This document shows, piece by piece, positions 25,568 through 37,500 of a stretch of DNA of 64,000 nt; positions within the stretch are counted from its first letter, which is position 1, and each line of letters opens with the position of its first letter. A program made the position numbers and the translations under genes. A model generated the notes under the pieces. The model did no database searches and was not told where the DNA came from. It was given only the letters and a program-made list of their open reading frames with translations. The stretch is from positions 460,572 to 524,571 of the forward strand of contig PUQB01000098.1 of NCBI GenBank assembly GCA_003024785.1, read 5' to 3'. This stretch comes from Selaginella tamariscina (Eukaryota > Streptophyta > Lycopodiopsida > Selaginellales > Selaginellaceae).

Positions 25568-27111
25568 CATGCCACATATTTTTTGATGCCATTAATAATA
25601 AGCTCTTGTTCCTTAAGTTGGGCACTCAATGAATAGGGTTTGGTTCACTCTAGGAGAAGTGGCTTTTCATCCTCTCCACTTTTGAAGAGTATTAAGCCCT
25701 CTTTCGATAACCACTCCTGCTCTGATGGCCGTAACTTGTACTGCATAATAAGTATACCATCTTTTATAGAGAAAAAGAATTATAATGGCACAAGGTGAAC
25801 AGTTAAAGAATCGCTCCCCTCTTTGATATACTCTTTGAGAAACTTTTTGAGGTCTAGCACCTCAAGTCACAAGCAAAGCACAACTTTTTTTAAAGATGCA
25901 ATTTTAAAAAGATATTATATGCGGTAAGGTAAATGCACTTGTCCTTTTTGTAGAGTTGGAGACCTTGCTGAAGAACGCATTAATATTTTCATAAGTGTGA
26001 CCAACCATAAGGAAACTGAGTGTGATTGTCTCAGACACACCTTTGGCAATAAGTATTAACAAGTATGCTAGTACATATTTAAAAATAAAAGTAAGTATGA
26101 GCTTGAGAAAAACCCTTAACTAAAATGATTTACCTATTTGTTCTCGCATGCACAATTTATCCATTTGTAAAAGCAAATGACGAGGAAGCTTATTTAATGT
26201 TAAGGACACATGTACACTATGTGAGCTAGATCCCTCCACTAAACCAAAACTCTCAACATGGCCATTTATCTTTTTTGTAGGCTGCTGACAATGCCTCTCA
26301 TATTCCCAAGTAGCCTCAAGTGCAAACTTGTTCATGAGAGCTTTATGTAAAGGTTGAAGGTGTTGTTTCTTCACTTTAAGATCACCCATAAGACTTGTTT
26401 GTGAGTGGGTTTCAAGATTTCTGAAACACATAGCCAACAACCCAATAGTGAAATTGGAGTTGCTAGACCAATGCGGAAGTGAAAAGTGTCCATATGATTC
26501 ACAACCATGTCCATGTGTTAACACACATGTCAATGAAATCAGAAGTTTCATGACATTTCCAAGGCACTTTGGTGTTGCAACGAACTTTGAAATGCTAGTT
26601 TTTGAATGATCCATCTTGTCGTGGGTCAAGCACATGTATTTTGATGGGCGTGACACAAAAAGCATGCGGTGTGCATAGTATTAAGACTGGCAAGTTTGTT
26701 GTGCAATCATGTAGGCCTCCATCTTCTTTTGAATGGCAGCGATCTCCACCAAGGTTTTTACACAAGCCTCTGCAGCCTTCAATGATGTACAAGTGTCACA
26801 CTTGGAAAAGCTAGAGTGTTTTACAATCTCCATGTCCTTAAAATGAGTATTCCATATGTGAATGTACTAATGCAGATTGTTTGGAGCCCCATCAAATTGA
26901 GGCATTTGTTCACATGTTCACATAACTTGAATTGAGTGTAGATTGAAGGCTAAACCTTTGAGATTTTCCATGACCCCTGCATTTATGGTGACATTTGTGA
27001 GGCATCCTGTCTAAATTTGTTTTCACAAAAGCCTTGAGTATCTCTATGGCTGCCATAATGTGAGAGCAGGTTTTGATTAGGCTAGTGTTCCCATGTACTG
27101 AGGTGCGCACT
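25568..27111 (-). pseudogene. DUF7869-type protein gene, 5' and middle part, decayed
   Basis: Reading the minus strand downward, the pieces match, from memory, a plant and algal family of unknown function (DUF7869). They are HDKMDHSKT near 26610, then LTHGHG, NSNFTIG and LLLQMDKL (about 26170), then SFLMVGHTYENINAFFSKVS near 25960-26020, and a KLRPSEQEWL-like block near 25710. The longest open piece is 26120-26665 (181 residues). The gene is interrupted by the chromovirus at 20015-25567 and bounded at 27112 by a copia LTR. Aspartates in the DKMD and LQMD boxes and the GHT box look like a metal-dependent catalytic centre, but that is inference. It could be a host gene or itself transposon-borne. 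Confidence 0.5.
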
Positions 27112-27844
27112 TGACTTGAGAATAATTCTATTAAGTATCTTGTGCCATTTTAGATGATTGTGATAAAGTTAACTTGTGAAAGAAAAGATCCTTACAAAGT
27201 AAGTTACAAAGGTTGGGAAAGCTAGATAAGATGAGGTTGTGTGCTTTATGGATTGTACAAGCTATATAGATCAAAAAGAAAATTTAATATAACAAGAAAA
27301 GGAAATAACATGATATAAAAGAAAGATATTTTATTGTATGGTATAAAGGAAATGTTAAAAGAAGGGGTAAGAAAGAAGGAATAGTGAAACTTCGGTTATG
27401 GAAGAAAAAGTTAATATAATCAAATTAAGAAAATATGAAATATCTTTTATAAGCGTGGAGATATATCATGTTTGGAGAGATTCAATGGGAATATACTCTA
27501 ACTTAGAGTTTGTGTAAGAAAATTGTGCAAATCTAGGGTTTTCATTTTAGTTATGGAGAATAGAGCCTTGTATATAATTTTTGTGTGGGCATCTTGCAAT
27601 CATGCTCATATTGTGGGTGTGTATTGAAGGAATTGGGACTTGAGGTGTATGCCAAGAGTCTTTACAATGTTAATCATGATGCCCACCATTTTATGATGAT
27701 GATGGAGAGATCTGAGAAGAAAGATGACAATTTTAAAACTTATGCAGATAAAGACACACATTGATTAATGAGCAAGAGATAGCTCAGGATAAGTGAATAA
27801 AGGGCCTACTATATAATGTTGTACCCCTATACTATATATCAACA
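27112..27844 (-). repeat. copia 3' LTR (right copy)
   Basis: On the minus strand it starts TGTTGATATATAGT after a GAGGGGAG purine tract and ends CTCAAGTCA, like the left copy at 2607-3373. It is some 30 bases shorter through small deletions. Confidence 0.75.
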
Positions 27845-28141
27845 CTCCCCTCAAGCTTGACTACTAGGATATTTACGAACTCCCAATGAATCTTTATGCT
27901 ACTCAAATATAGTTAGTGCTAATGGTTTAGTAAATATGCTACCATAGCCCATGTAGGACAATAATTCAACTCCATGGTGCCAACTTACACATGCTCTTGG
28001 ATAAAATGGAAGCATACATAAATATGCTTTGTCCTGATATTGGGCACTCCCTCATGGCAATAATCCTTTGTTTATCATAAGCAAAATGTTCTTTTGGCTT
28101 AGTCGTAGGTTTGAGAAATGTTGTCTTAGCCATATAGCCTC

Positions 28142-30130
28142 TTAAGCAACTAAAGTCATCCTAATATATTCAACTTCAATACTACTCAAGGTTGCAATAT
28201 GTTGTTGCTTTCTAGACCAAGTAATTACTGCATTGTCCATGCTAAAATAATAGCTTGATGTTGATCTTCTCTTGTCTACATCTCTTGCATAGTTTGCATA
28301 TGAGAACTTAAGAAGTTGGAAATACTCAGCTTTATGGTGCTCATGAACCAATGATAAATCTGCAAGGTAGCGTAATATAAGCGTGATTGCTAACTAGTGA
28401 TGCCAACTTGGGTTCTCCATAAATTGTGAGATTTGTTCAACAACATACACAAGATATGGCCTTGTACACACCATTAGGTAGATCAAATTGCTCACTAACT
28501 ACTTTTTCTGCTACTTAATCTCTGGACACATCTCTCTAAATAAGTGCACATTCTATAACATTGATATTGGCAAAGAGTTTATGTTGTTCAACCCAAACCT
28601 CTTGAGAAAATCTTAAATATATTGTTGTTGTGATAAGGCCATGACCCCATCATCTTGCAGCACTTGAATTCCCAAGCAAATAATTTATCTTGCTCATATC
28701 AGTTATCTCAAACTCATGCTTGATTTGCTGCTTGATCTCCAACATGAATACTAGGTTAACTGATAAAATAATCAAATCATCGACATAGACTGCTACAATG
28801 ATGAGCTGCTCCCCAACAAGCTTAATATATACGTTAGTATCAGCATCACTCCTACTAAAGCCTTGTTCAATAAAGAAGCCGTCAATCAGCTCGTACCAAG
28901 CTCATGGACTTTGCTTTAGGCCAGAGGGACTTTAATAACTTGCAATACTTGATTGTCTCTCCTTCAAGCTTGAAACCCTTTATCATAGTGACATACAGCT
29001 CCTTGAGGTAGCCATACAAAAAGGTTATCTTCACATCTAGTTACTCCAATTGTAGATTAAATTGTGCAGCTAGCACCATTAGGAGACGAATAGATGTGAG
29101 TTTAACCATTAGTAAATAAGTCTCTGTAAAATCCACTCCCTCCACTTGAGAAAATCTGCATGCAACCAAGTGTGTTTTGTATCTCTCATGCTGGCCATTT
29201 GGACCTGACTTAATTTTGAACAACCACTTTGTGTCCACTGCTTTTCTACTTGGTGGGAGCTCAACTATTGGGAGAAGTACCTTGTTCTTGATAATGTTGT
29301 TCATCTCATTGTCCATTACTTTCTTCCATGCAATTGCATCTAGGTTTCACATGGCTTGTTGAAAAGTCTATGGTACACAATGGCCATCTACTACAAAGTA
29401 GAAAAACTGTCCCCCAGGCTACGGCTTGGTGCTAATTGTGAGCACTCTTGAGACTCATGGCAAGATGCTACTAGGGCTATTTGCATAGCTATCTGTTCAC
29501 GATATTGCTAACCATTCTTTGTGGGGATGGGAATCCAAGAGAAACAACGAGGTGCTAAAGTTGGGGCTACGAGAACATTCAAATTTTTATTGATAAATTC
29601 AAACTTAAACATTAGGTTAATTTTAAATTTAATATATACAAAGAAAAGTTATGTCCCTAAACCCTAACCTTGCTCCTTATGTTTGCATGTTGCTACTAGC
29701 TAGAGGATTACAACTAGAAGAGGGCTCAATGCTAGAATTGCCAATCTGCGACTCTACTCCTCCTAATGTCTGATTTGTCCGTACTTTCATGGATGTACTG
29801 GCCCCACTCCCCCTAGTTGTCCTATTGGTAAAAAACTCTAAATTTGAGGCACCTCACTCTCATATCCATCATGCTCTAGTTGCCTTATTCGATTTTCCAT
29901 AAGTTTGAGACTTGTCAATAATAGTGTGCGTGGCAACGATCAACTTGTGTGTATCAAGGTTCTCTCCTCACTATAACCAAGGAGGATCGCAAGTTTAAAC
30001 TTGGGGTCCCACTTATGCTTGACGTCCTTAGATATGAGAGTAAACGCCATGTAGCCAAAAACCTTTAAGCTAGAGACATCTAGCTTGCGACCAATCCATT
30101 GCTCCTTTGGTGTTTTGCCTTGCTCCAAAA
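28142..30130 (-). pseudogene. copia pol remnant (integrase end, reverse transcriptase, RNase H)
   Basis: Recognisable blocks in descending order are the KTPKEQW...LKVFGYMAF integrase C-terminal region (30128-29940), the VDTKWLFK and GVDFTETY reverse transcriptase blocks (29316-29041), the YVDD region near 28780 and an RNase H block with YARDVDKRR (28351-28142). Stops and indels separate all of them. The DTKW to TETY part is slightly better preserved than in the left copy. Confidence 0.8.
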
Positions 30131-30759
30131 CAACAATCGGAGCTCGGTTGGAGATAAGTAGTTGTTACTTGTTACCACTGCTTCACCCAAATATGTGTTG
30201 GGGAGGCCTGAATCTTAGAGCATCTTGCAAGCACTACAATAAGTTATAAGTGCAATTGACATAAATTCTCCTTTGTTGTCACTACTCTTGCTAGTTTCCA
30301 CCTCTAATGCTATGTACCACTTCTTAAACTTACTAGAACCTCAAACTGGTGAACTAGAAGCTTCATCACCAGACAACATGAATAGTCGTCCACAAATAAA
30401 AGAAAATACAGCTTCTTCCCATGGGTTTTGAGTTTGCATACGTCCACAAATATCAAAATGAACCAACTCAAAGGGCCAAGAAGCTCAAGAGTTCACTTCA
30501 AAATTAAAAAGGAATTTATGCTGCTTGCCAAGGACACAAGGTTCACAAAAGCCTAACTAAGAAGTAAGTATTTTCATATCATTTACCATCTCATTATGGA
30601 AAGCAATTATAAAGGCAAAAGTAAAATGTTGTGACAATTTCTTTTTGGTGAAAAGTTTGCTATGCATGTTTAAACTAGCTTAAACATGGTGTAATTGATG
30701 GTGTCACCCATGGTAATTTATGATTAGGCATGGGTCTTACTTGACTCATATGTAAAAGT

Positions 30760-30764
30760 TAATA
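30760..30764. repeat. Target-site duplication, left (TAATA)
   Basis: TAATA immediately precedes GGGGCC here, and TAATA immediately follows GGCCCC at 34562-34566. The family usually makes a 3-bp duplication; shifting the boundary by one base gives AAT on both sides, so the exact length is ambiguous. Confidence 0.7.
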
Positions 30765-30780
30765 GGGGCCTCCGCACCCA
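30765..30780 (+). repeat. PIF/Harbinger left terminal inverted repeat
   Basis: GGGGCCTCCGCACCCA, an exact inverted match of 34546-34561. Looser complementarity continues inward, including ACTTTTT-rich stretches and TTCTGCACC near 30834. Confidence 0.9.
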
Positions 30781-30993
30781 CTTTTTATTTTTGAATGGAA
30801 CTTTTCAAAAAGTTTTTTGGGTTTTAATATTCATTCTGCACCGGTCAAAAAAGTGGAATATACAGTATCTTTTTGAGTTTACTTTTTAAGTATATTCTTT
30901 TAAAAGAAAAGTTAAAAGGTACCAAAAAAGATTTCAATCTGCACTTAAATTAAAAGATTCTCTATAAAAGTGCCTCTCTGCACACAACCCCTT

Positions 30994-32426
30994 TTAAGTT
31001 AAAATTTTTGGGATTGAAAATTCAAATTCAAATTTCAAATTTATATTCAAACTCAAGCTCAAGAGCGGCAAGCAATCCACTGAGCAATTGCATTTTGCAC
31101 CACCTTCCGTCTCAGGTGCTCTCTCTACATCCTCCTCCTCAGTCCTCCCCAGCATCCTCTCTCGCTCTGCAAGCAAAGCCTCTGCATCGGTGTCCTTGAA
31201 ATCAATGAGCAAGTTGTGCAAAATGCAACAACTTGCCCAAATGTTGGGCATGTTTTCCACGCTCATCACTTATTTGTAATCTACGAACCTGAACTTCTGC
31301 TTGAGCAGGCCGAAAGCATTCTCCACGACGACGCGAGCCTTCCTCCTTGTTGTAGTTCACCATGATCGCGGTTGATCCGGCTCCATCTGAAATACACCAA
31401 ACTGAATATTGAAAATGAAGATTCACACAACTATACCTTTGTATGGCATCATGATCTGTGGTCGGAGCTCGTATCCCTGGTCTGCGACAAAGTACGGCTT
31501 CACCCTCTGGTCGAAAAGAATCACCTCGGGCTCCTGTAAAACTTCTCCATGCTGAAGCTGGCCGCTGATGGAGCTATTCCTCCAGACCCTCATGTCATGC
31601 AAGCTCCCTTCATACACACAAATAAGTAAAGACGAATGCAGCAAATAAAACAAGTACCTGGCCACCCAGCATAAACATCGATGAACCTCTTGCGAGCATC
31701 AACAATCGCTTGCATGACAATTGAGTAGTCGTTTTTCTTGTCGTAGTAGTCCATGCCGCTGCCCTCCGGCTGGTTGATCAGAAAGTGAGTGCAATCGAGA
31801 GCCCACCACATTCGGAAGTGTCGTCCTCGTCACCCTCTGAAACTCGGTTGCTGCACTCACAATCTCCTCCTCAGTCTCCGGAAGCTTGATCACATACGTG
31901 AAGACCTCTGTGATTGCCGCGCAAGTGTCCAACAAGATCTCGGTGAAAGTGGACTTCCCGATCGCGTACAACTCGGAGATGGTCTTCACGTCTGAGCTGT
32001 GGATCAACTTGTGGAGAGTCGCTGCAACTCGAACTCGGACCGGAATAGCAGACCAGTAGTGGGTATTCTGTCGCTGGATCACCGGTGCTAGTTTCTCGCA
32101 CAGAAAGTCGAAGCTGCTACGAGACATCATCAGCATCTCGTACCACCTCTTGTCGTCGTAGAACTCGCACATGAAGATCCGGAACCAGGTGATCGATCTC
32201 GGCTTCACCCACCACTCACCCTCCTTCATCAACATTGTCCTTGCGGCTGCTCAATCTGGTCCAGATGTTGCTGGTACAGCGGCATCTCCTCGTCCTCCTC
32301 GTTGTCATCGTCTTGTAGTTCTCGGAGTTGGGCGCTCAAGGACTCGACAAGCATGTTGAACACTTGAAGGCCGGTCAATATGAGCGACAAGATGAACATC
32401 AACAGCTGAAATAACAACAAAAACAT
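30994..32426 (-). CDS. PIF/Harbinger transposase (HARBI1-like DDE nuclease), frame-broken
   Basis: The nuclease cuts and rejoins the element's ends, working with the SANT/Myb partner. From the ATG at 32426 an acidic leader ends in LYQQHLDQIEQPQ. A frame change near 32245 leads into the WWVKPRS...CEFYDDKRWYEML region, then a helix-turn-helix stretch (ISELYAIGKSTF). The DDE parts follow: first Asp in WALDCTHF (about 31793), second in SLHDMRVWRNS (about 31580), Glu in VVENAFGLL (about 31320), ending with ASCCILHNLL. Introns are plausible at about 31610-31660 (GT after GWPG) and 31385-31438 (GT after MPYKG). Further breaks lie near 31830, and an in-frame TAA sits shortly after the Glu box (about 31272). 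All three catalytic residues are present, but the protein as given cannot be made in one piece. Confidence 0.8.
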
Positions 32427-32476
32427 TCATCTCTTAGAAACCAGCTTTTCTAAATGCAAGTACATGCTCCACTCTT

Positions 32477-34181
32477 CTACTCTTTGTCACTCGAGTCTTC
32501 ATCTTCCGGAGCTGTAGCATCTTCTGCAGGAGCCGAGGGTGGAGGAGGCGGAGCTGCTCTACCTTGCATAAGCTGGCCAAACACATCCCCCAACTTCGAG
32601 AATGACTGAGCAAAGAGCAAGGTGGCATCTGCGGTCTTTTGAGCAATTTCCAACGTCCTCTCGAACTGCTGCATCTTCATCTCCCGGTTCTTCTTCATGT
32701 TCTTGCTCAGCATCTCACTGCTGCTTTGCAAGGCATCCGCCACCGTGTCCTTTGTCTTCTTTCCTTTCTTCTTCCCCGTGCTCCCGGCCACTGAGTCTCC
32801 ATCACCACCATCCTGGGTTTTTGAGCTCGGGTTTGCAGCCCCGGATCCTGCACTCGGGTTTGCAGCTCGGGATTCCAAACTCGGGTCTGCAGGCTGAGAT
32901 TCCGAGCTCAGGTGTGCAGGCTCCTCTCGGGAAGCTTCCGGCTCGGTCTGATCTGGGAGGTTGGACTCGGGTTCCCCGGTTTCAAGGGTTCCCGAGTTGC
33001 TTGTTGGTGCTCCAGATTGCCGAGCTGATGAAGAGTTGAAGATGCTGCGAGGCGTGATGACGGCTCGATCCGCCATCCACTCATCAAAGGCCTCAAACAC
33101 CTCGTACTTGAACACCTTGGGCAGCTTGGCGTTGGAGGCCTTCTTCTCCTCCGCTGTCATCATCCAGTAGCTCGGGCCTCCTCCGGTGTGCTTGGCATGG
33201 TAATCCTTGATCTCCCTGTAGTGGCAGATAGTTCGATCCCACTTGCCGTTGACTTGAGGCCCGTCCCGGCACACCGGTCTCCTGAGCGAGTGTAGCAGCC
33301 AACTCAGCCCAGCGCTTGGTTGCATTCCCGGAGGTGAGAGCTGCCATCTTGTCGTCTCGGTATCGCTGCTGCTCCTGCTCTTTCTTCAACCGGACAAGGG
33401 TGATGGTCTCCTTGGTGGTCCAGTTCTTGCCCCGAGTAGAGTCATCGTCGCCATCGTCCTGTTCTTGCATGCAGCTAAGCTACTAATGGAAAGAGAGAGA
33501 GATACATACCTCGTCATCGTTCTGCTCCGGTGGCGGTTGATCAGCTCTGCCTCTCTTGCGACATCCACGAGTTCCAGCTGGTGCTTTTCTTCGGCGTCCA
33601 GCTGCAGTGGGAGCTGGAATGAAAGAAACCAAAAAATATGAACCTGATTGATCAGCAAGTTGAAGTTCATACCTGTTTGATCAAGCATGATCACGTCCGG
33701 ATCATCACCACCAGCCTACCGCTGCTGCATCCTCCTTGCCACTTCCGCTTCCACACTCAATGCTGCATCCCGACTCCATTGGGATCCGCCCGTTGCTCCC
33801 GGATGAGGCACACTTGGAGCTCCCGAGAATGGGAAGCCTGGGAAGCCCGAGAAGCTCCCGGGAAACCATTGGTACCCCGGGAATGCTCCACTTGGAGCTC
33901 CCGGGAATGCCCCGCCACCTTGAGCGCCTCCACTCAGGCTCCCCAGATTGTAGCTCGGGAATGCCCCGGGCGGGAATGCCCCGCCACCTGCTGGAGCGCC
34001 ACCTTGAGGTGGCGGGAATGCCCCAGGCGGGAATGCCCACCACTGCTGCTGGAGCTGGAGCAGCACCTCCAGTAGGGCTCCCGGGATTGTATCCCGGGAA
34101 TGGAGCTGCTGGAAACCCCAAACCTGATGATGCCGGTGATGCCGGAGAACTCGAGTAGCCGGAGAAGCCTGTAAGATCCAT
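32477..34181 (-). CDS. PIF/Harbinger ORF1, SANT/Myb-like DNA-binding protein, frame-broken
   Basis: In this superfamily the SANT/Myb-like partner binds the subterminal motifs and helps import the transposase. The ATG at 34181 starts a Gly/Pro/Ala-rich low-complexity segment (to about 33716) with a frame change near 34040. A basic stretch RRRKAPAGTRGCRKRGR lies near 33550, with an intron implied by GTATGT after NDDE (about 33511) and an AG before 33470. The trihelix-like domain NWTTKETITLVRLKKEQ (about 33430) follows, with KWDRTICHYREIKDY near 33225 and GGGPSYW near 33180. A frame break near 33265 lies inside it. The tail is Ser/Ala-rich and then Lys-rich (GKKKGKKTKD), with a short helical segment before the acidic end EDEDSSDKE. 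Confidence 0.75.
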
Positions 34182-34545
34182 GGATCCGGCATCTATCGTC
34201 GCTCCATCCTCCCTGAATCAATCTGGAGATGGCGCGAGATGTGGCGCCGACCCCATTTCTCAAGAACCCTAAAAAAAAAAAGCTGATGTGTCGCCAGCGT
34301 GGCAGGAAAAAAGTGACTTTTAAAACATAAACGTCCTCCAAAGGACGTTTATTTTTTGAGGGGAATCTTTTATTTTTTTGGCATATGCTTGAGTATATGC
34401 CAGAAATAAAAAATCTTTTATTTGGGTGCAGAACCAGCCTAAATGTAAGATTCCTTTTATTTTTTTAGCAGAAAAGTAAGCTTTTCTTTTAACTCTGGTG
34501 CAGAACCAACTTTTGCACTTTTTTGGCCAAAAAAGTGTCAAAAAA

Positions 34546-34561
34546 TGGGTGCGGAGGCCCC
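34546..34561 (-). repeat. PIF/Harbinger right terminal inverted repeat
   Basis: TGGGTGCGGAGGCCCC, the exact complement of the left end. Next to it lies a stem-like 'cactttttttggccaaaaaagtg' type palindrome at about 34516-34539 that could fold. Confidence 0.9.
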
Positions 34562-34566
34562 TAATA
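34562..34566. repeat. Target-site duplication, right (TAATA)
   Basis: Matches 30760-30764. See the left copy for the length ambiguity. Confidence 0.7.
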
Positions 34567-37500
34567 TGTATATTCTAGTGAAAGTTCAATTTTTGTATAG
34601 AAAAATTAAAAATGCATGTTCCCATGGGTGTTATGAGTGATGTCCAACATGGCATGCCAAGCATGATGTCAACATCTTAAGCCATGCTAGCTTGAAAGCC
34701 ATTCAAATTAGGTGCAAATAAGGAATGATTGTTGTGCAACCAATTAAAGAAATCCACAACAATGTTTATCGAATCATTGTTGAATTAGCTATTCTCAATT
34801 GATTATGTTTTTTGTTTGACTTTTGTTTCTTTCAATTTCTTTGTTTGGCTTGTTTGATTTGCTGGCTTGCTCTATTGTGCTTTGGCCTCACATCTCGACT
34901 TACATACTTACTTAAAGCTGTCATGAAGTGTGCGTGTGTGCACATGAGAGTGAGAAAGAGAGTCTAAGATATATAGAAGCTCATTATCTATAAGCCAATA
35001 TTATATAATTTTGTTTCAGTTTTAAATTTTACTTAAGAATTATAATTATAAAAATTATTTAAAGAAAAGGGGCTCAAAGAATGATAAAGGAGGTAGATTA
35101 GTGGGGGTGCCTTCGTAGTTTAGCCTTCAAAACTACAAGATTGACAATAGCATCTTAGCAATCTTTGTTATGTGCTCCTCATCACCTTGTAGAACCTTCC
35201 ATAAGCTCGCTTTTGTTGGCCTCATAAGCCACATCTTGCACTTAGGCAATTTCTATAAAACAACATATAATGAGTTGCATTGTTGTAATAAAAAATTTAA
35301 CAACAAATCTATGGCAAAGCAACAACTGCTTCATGTCGACTTGGAGCCTCATGTGCTTTATGGATCACCTTTATTGTTGGAGAAGGAATGGTGTTGCAAC
35401 ATGGAAATCAAATTAAATATATAATAAATGCATCGTATAATTTGCACATCTAGTGCATCAATCTACCAGCAATTTGCTTTCCATGTTAAGGACTTTGACA
35501 TTTGGACTATTCCTTAATCATTACACTATACTTTCTAATGCATCGTTGTACCTCCATGTTAGTTAATATATAATCACCATCACTAATGTCAAGTTATAAT
35601 ACCTTTCATCTTGCATGGTAGAAACATGCTTTTTGTTAACTACATGAACATATGTAGATAATGATAGATTAAATTAATTTTTACTAATAATTTTTATTGT
35701 GTTCTATTACATTTGCAGATTAGAAACTTTTTATGTTAATATTTATGGTTTAGTGCTTGGGGAGGGTTGATGTTTTGAATTCTAATAAGAACCAGTATAA
35801 ACAAATTTTGTAAACCCTAAACGCTAAGAAGCTCCTAAACCCTAAAAACCCAAATTAATCTCATAAACCCTAAACCCAAACCTAATTTGAGAATATGAGA
35901 TTTCTTATCACCTTACCTATTAAAATATTTATACTTTAGGCTTTGAAAGTATTTATGATCATCTCTGAGATTTATTATAATGACTTAGCAAAGTATAGTA
36001 TAATATTTGTTAAATATTAAAACATGAGCACTCAATGTTGTGGTTTACTTATGATCACATGAGATGGCCATAATCATAAAATGAGAAGACTAAAAAAGGA
36101 GATTTCAGTGTAGCATATTGGTATATGGTACGTTAGTGTTGTAACATTTTTAAGTTAATTAAGAATGAAAAAAAGTTTCTCAATATATTACTTGGGAAAC
36201 AATGTGATACTTTATGGGATTTGTTAAGTGTTCATATTGTGTAATAGTGTATCTTAGTTGAATGTATTAATTTAAATATATTATTCATGTTTAAGAAATT
36301 TTACTGAATTATGAAATATAACTAAAACATAAGGTTAATATAGCATTTTGATATTATGATAACATAGTGTGAAAGTTGGTATCTTATTAGATCAGTTAGA
36401 TGAATCAAACATTGATTCATAATTTTTCTTACTTCCTAAATGGTTGTTCAAAATATTAATAATATAGTATTAATTAAATTCATATCCATAAAAACAATTC
36501 TCACATTGAATGAATTGATACATTAATATGATTATATTCATTAAAGTAATAACTTATTAATAAACTGGGGATTTGAAAGCTAGGCAATTGTTATCAATTT
36601 GAATATATGAATATTGTAAGTGTCACTATTCATGTAATGAAGATTAGTTTGAAGGTGGTTGTCAAACATTAATTATTTAAATTAGTGGAGATGTTTATAT
36701 TTTAATATAACTTTAAGGAAAACATTTCTGTAATTAGTTTGAGAGTTGAAAATGTACATAATTTAAAAGGCATATGACTTTCATTATCAAAATTAAGTTT
36801 TAAAATTTAGTATTTTAAATTTAGCGTAATAAGAAGTTAGAATTATTAAATGAGCCTAACTATTGTACTCTTTAAGGAATGAGTATAATGTGAATGTTGC
36901 AATTGAGATATGTGATATTTAGATATTGCCAATTGAGACATTAATAAATAAACTAAAATTTTTTTATGTTCCACATTAATTTACTAAAATTAATTCTTAA
37001 AGATGTAGGTTAACTTACATATGTTTCCTAAATTGGTTAGTTTTGTGATACAAAGTCATAAAGGATAGTACTCATATATCAGAAAGCATTTTGATACCTA
37101 GCCTAACGTAACTATACACTAATGGGGGATAGGTACAGTCCTTATCTAAGAGATGATAAGAAACATCGAGGGATACAAAAATGTAATGTTAATATTATAA
37201 CATGTGAAGATGTGGAACCCTTGAAAAATCTATGAAACACGAAAGAGTTGAGTTAAACATTTGAGATATACTCAAATTGCTTGTAATGTGCGTGACGATA
37301 GGGTTAAGGAATAAAGCAAAACTTTATTTCTCTTAAACCTAGGGGTTGACATGCAGCATTAACTAGAAGTCTTTAATATAAATTCTAATTAAAATAAAGA
37401 AATTAACCACTATATTGTTTGCATTTAAGTGATAAATTTTGCAAACGTGCAAAGGTCTCCAAGTGACTTCATATCATAGATGGTGCTTTTAACAACTAAG

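Larger units (their letters stand above)
27112..30764 (-). mobile_element. Ty1/copia retrotransposon, right copy, inverted, 5' end not found
   Basis: On the minus strand: integrase remnants (CEPCVLGKQH near 30530, then LVHFDI, and the ILLGYSEE region near 29970), reverse transcriptase (29041-29316 and onwards to 28600, with the YVDD box near 28780), RNase H (28142-28351) and 3' LTR (27112-27844). No 5' LTR or gag was found. The upstream edge is taken as the PIF/Harbinger insertion point at 30764, although copia-like sequence might resume past 34567. Frames are broken throughout. From 27112 to about 29715 it is the reverse complement of the left copy at 763-3373. Confidence 0.8.
30765..34561 (-). 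mobile_element. PIF/Harbinger DNA transposon, 3.8 kb, two genes
   Basis: Bounded by perfect 16-bp inverted ends (GGGGCCTCCGCACCCA at 30765 and its complement ending at 34561), followed by imperfect T-rich homology and repeated TCTGCAC-type subterminal motifs on both sides. Flanked by TAATA duplications. It carries the two genes typical of the superfamily: a SANT/Myb-like DNA-binding protein gene, then a HARBI1-like DDE nuclease gene, both on the minus strand. Base composition is far more GC-rich than the flanks. Intact ends mean a recent insertion, yet both frames carry breaks, so activity is uncertain. Confidence 0.9.

Noticed and set aside
33638..34158. Plus-strand Pro/Arg- and Glu/Gly-rich frames
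   Set aside because: Shadows of the Gly/Pro-rich N-terminus of the PIF/Harbinger ORF1 on the minus strand.
35170..35424. 84-residue plus-strand frame
   Set aside because: No domain, no splice or promoter context, and an AT-rich transposon-flank setting; not enough to call a gene.
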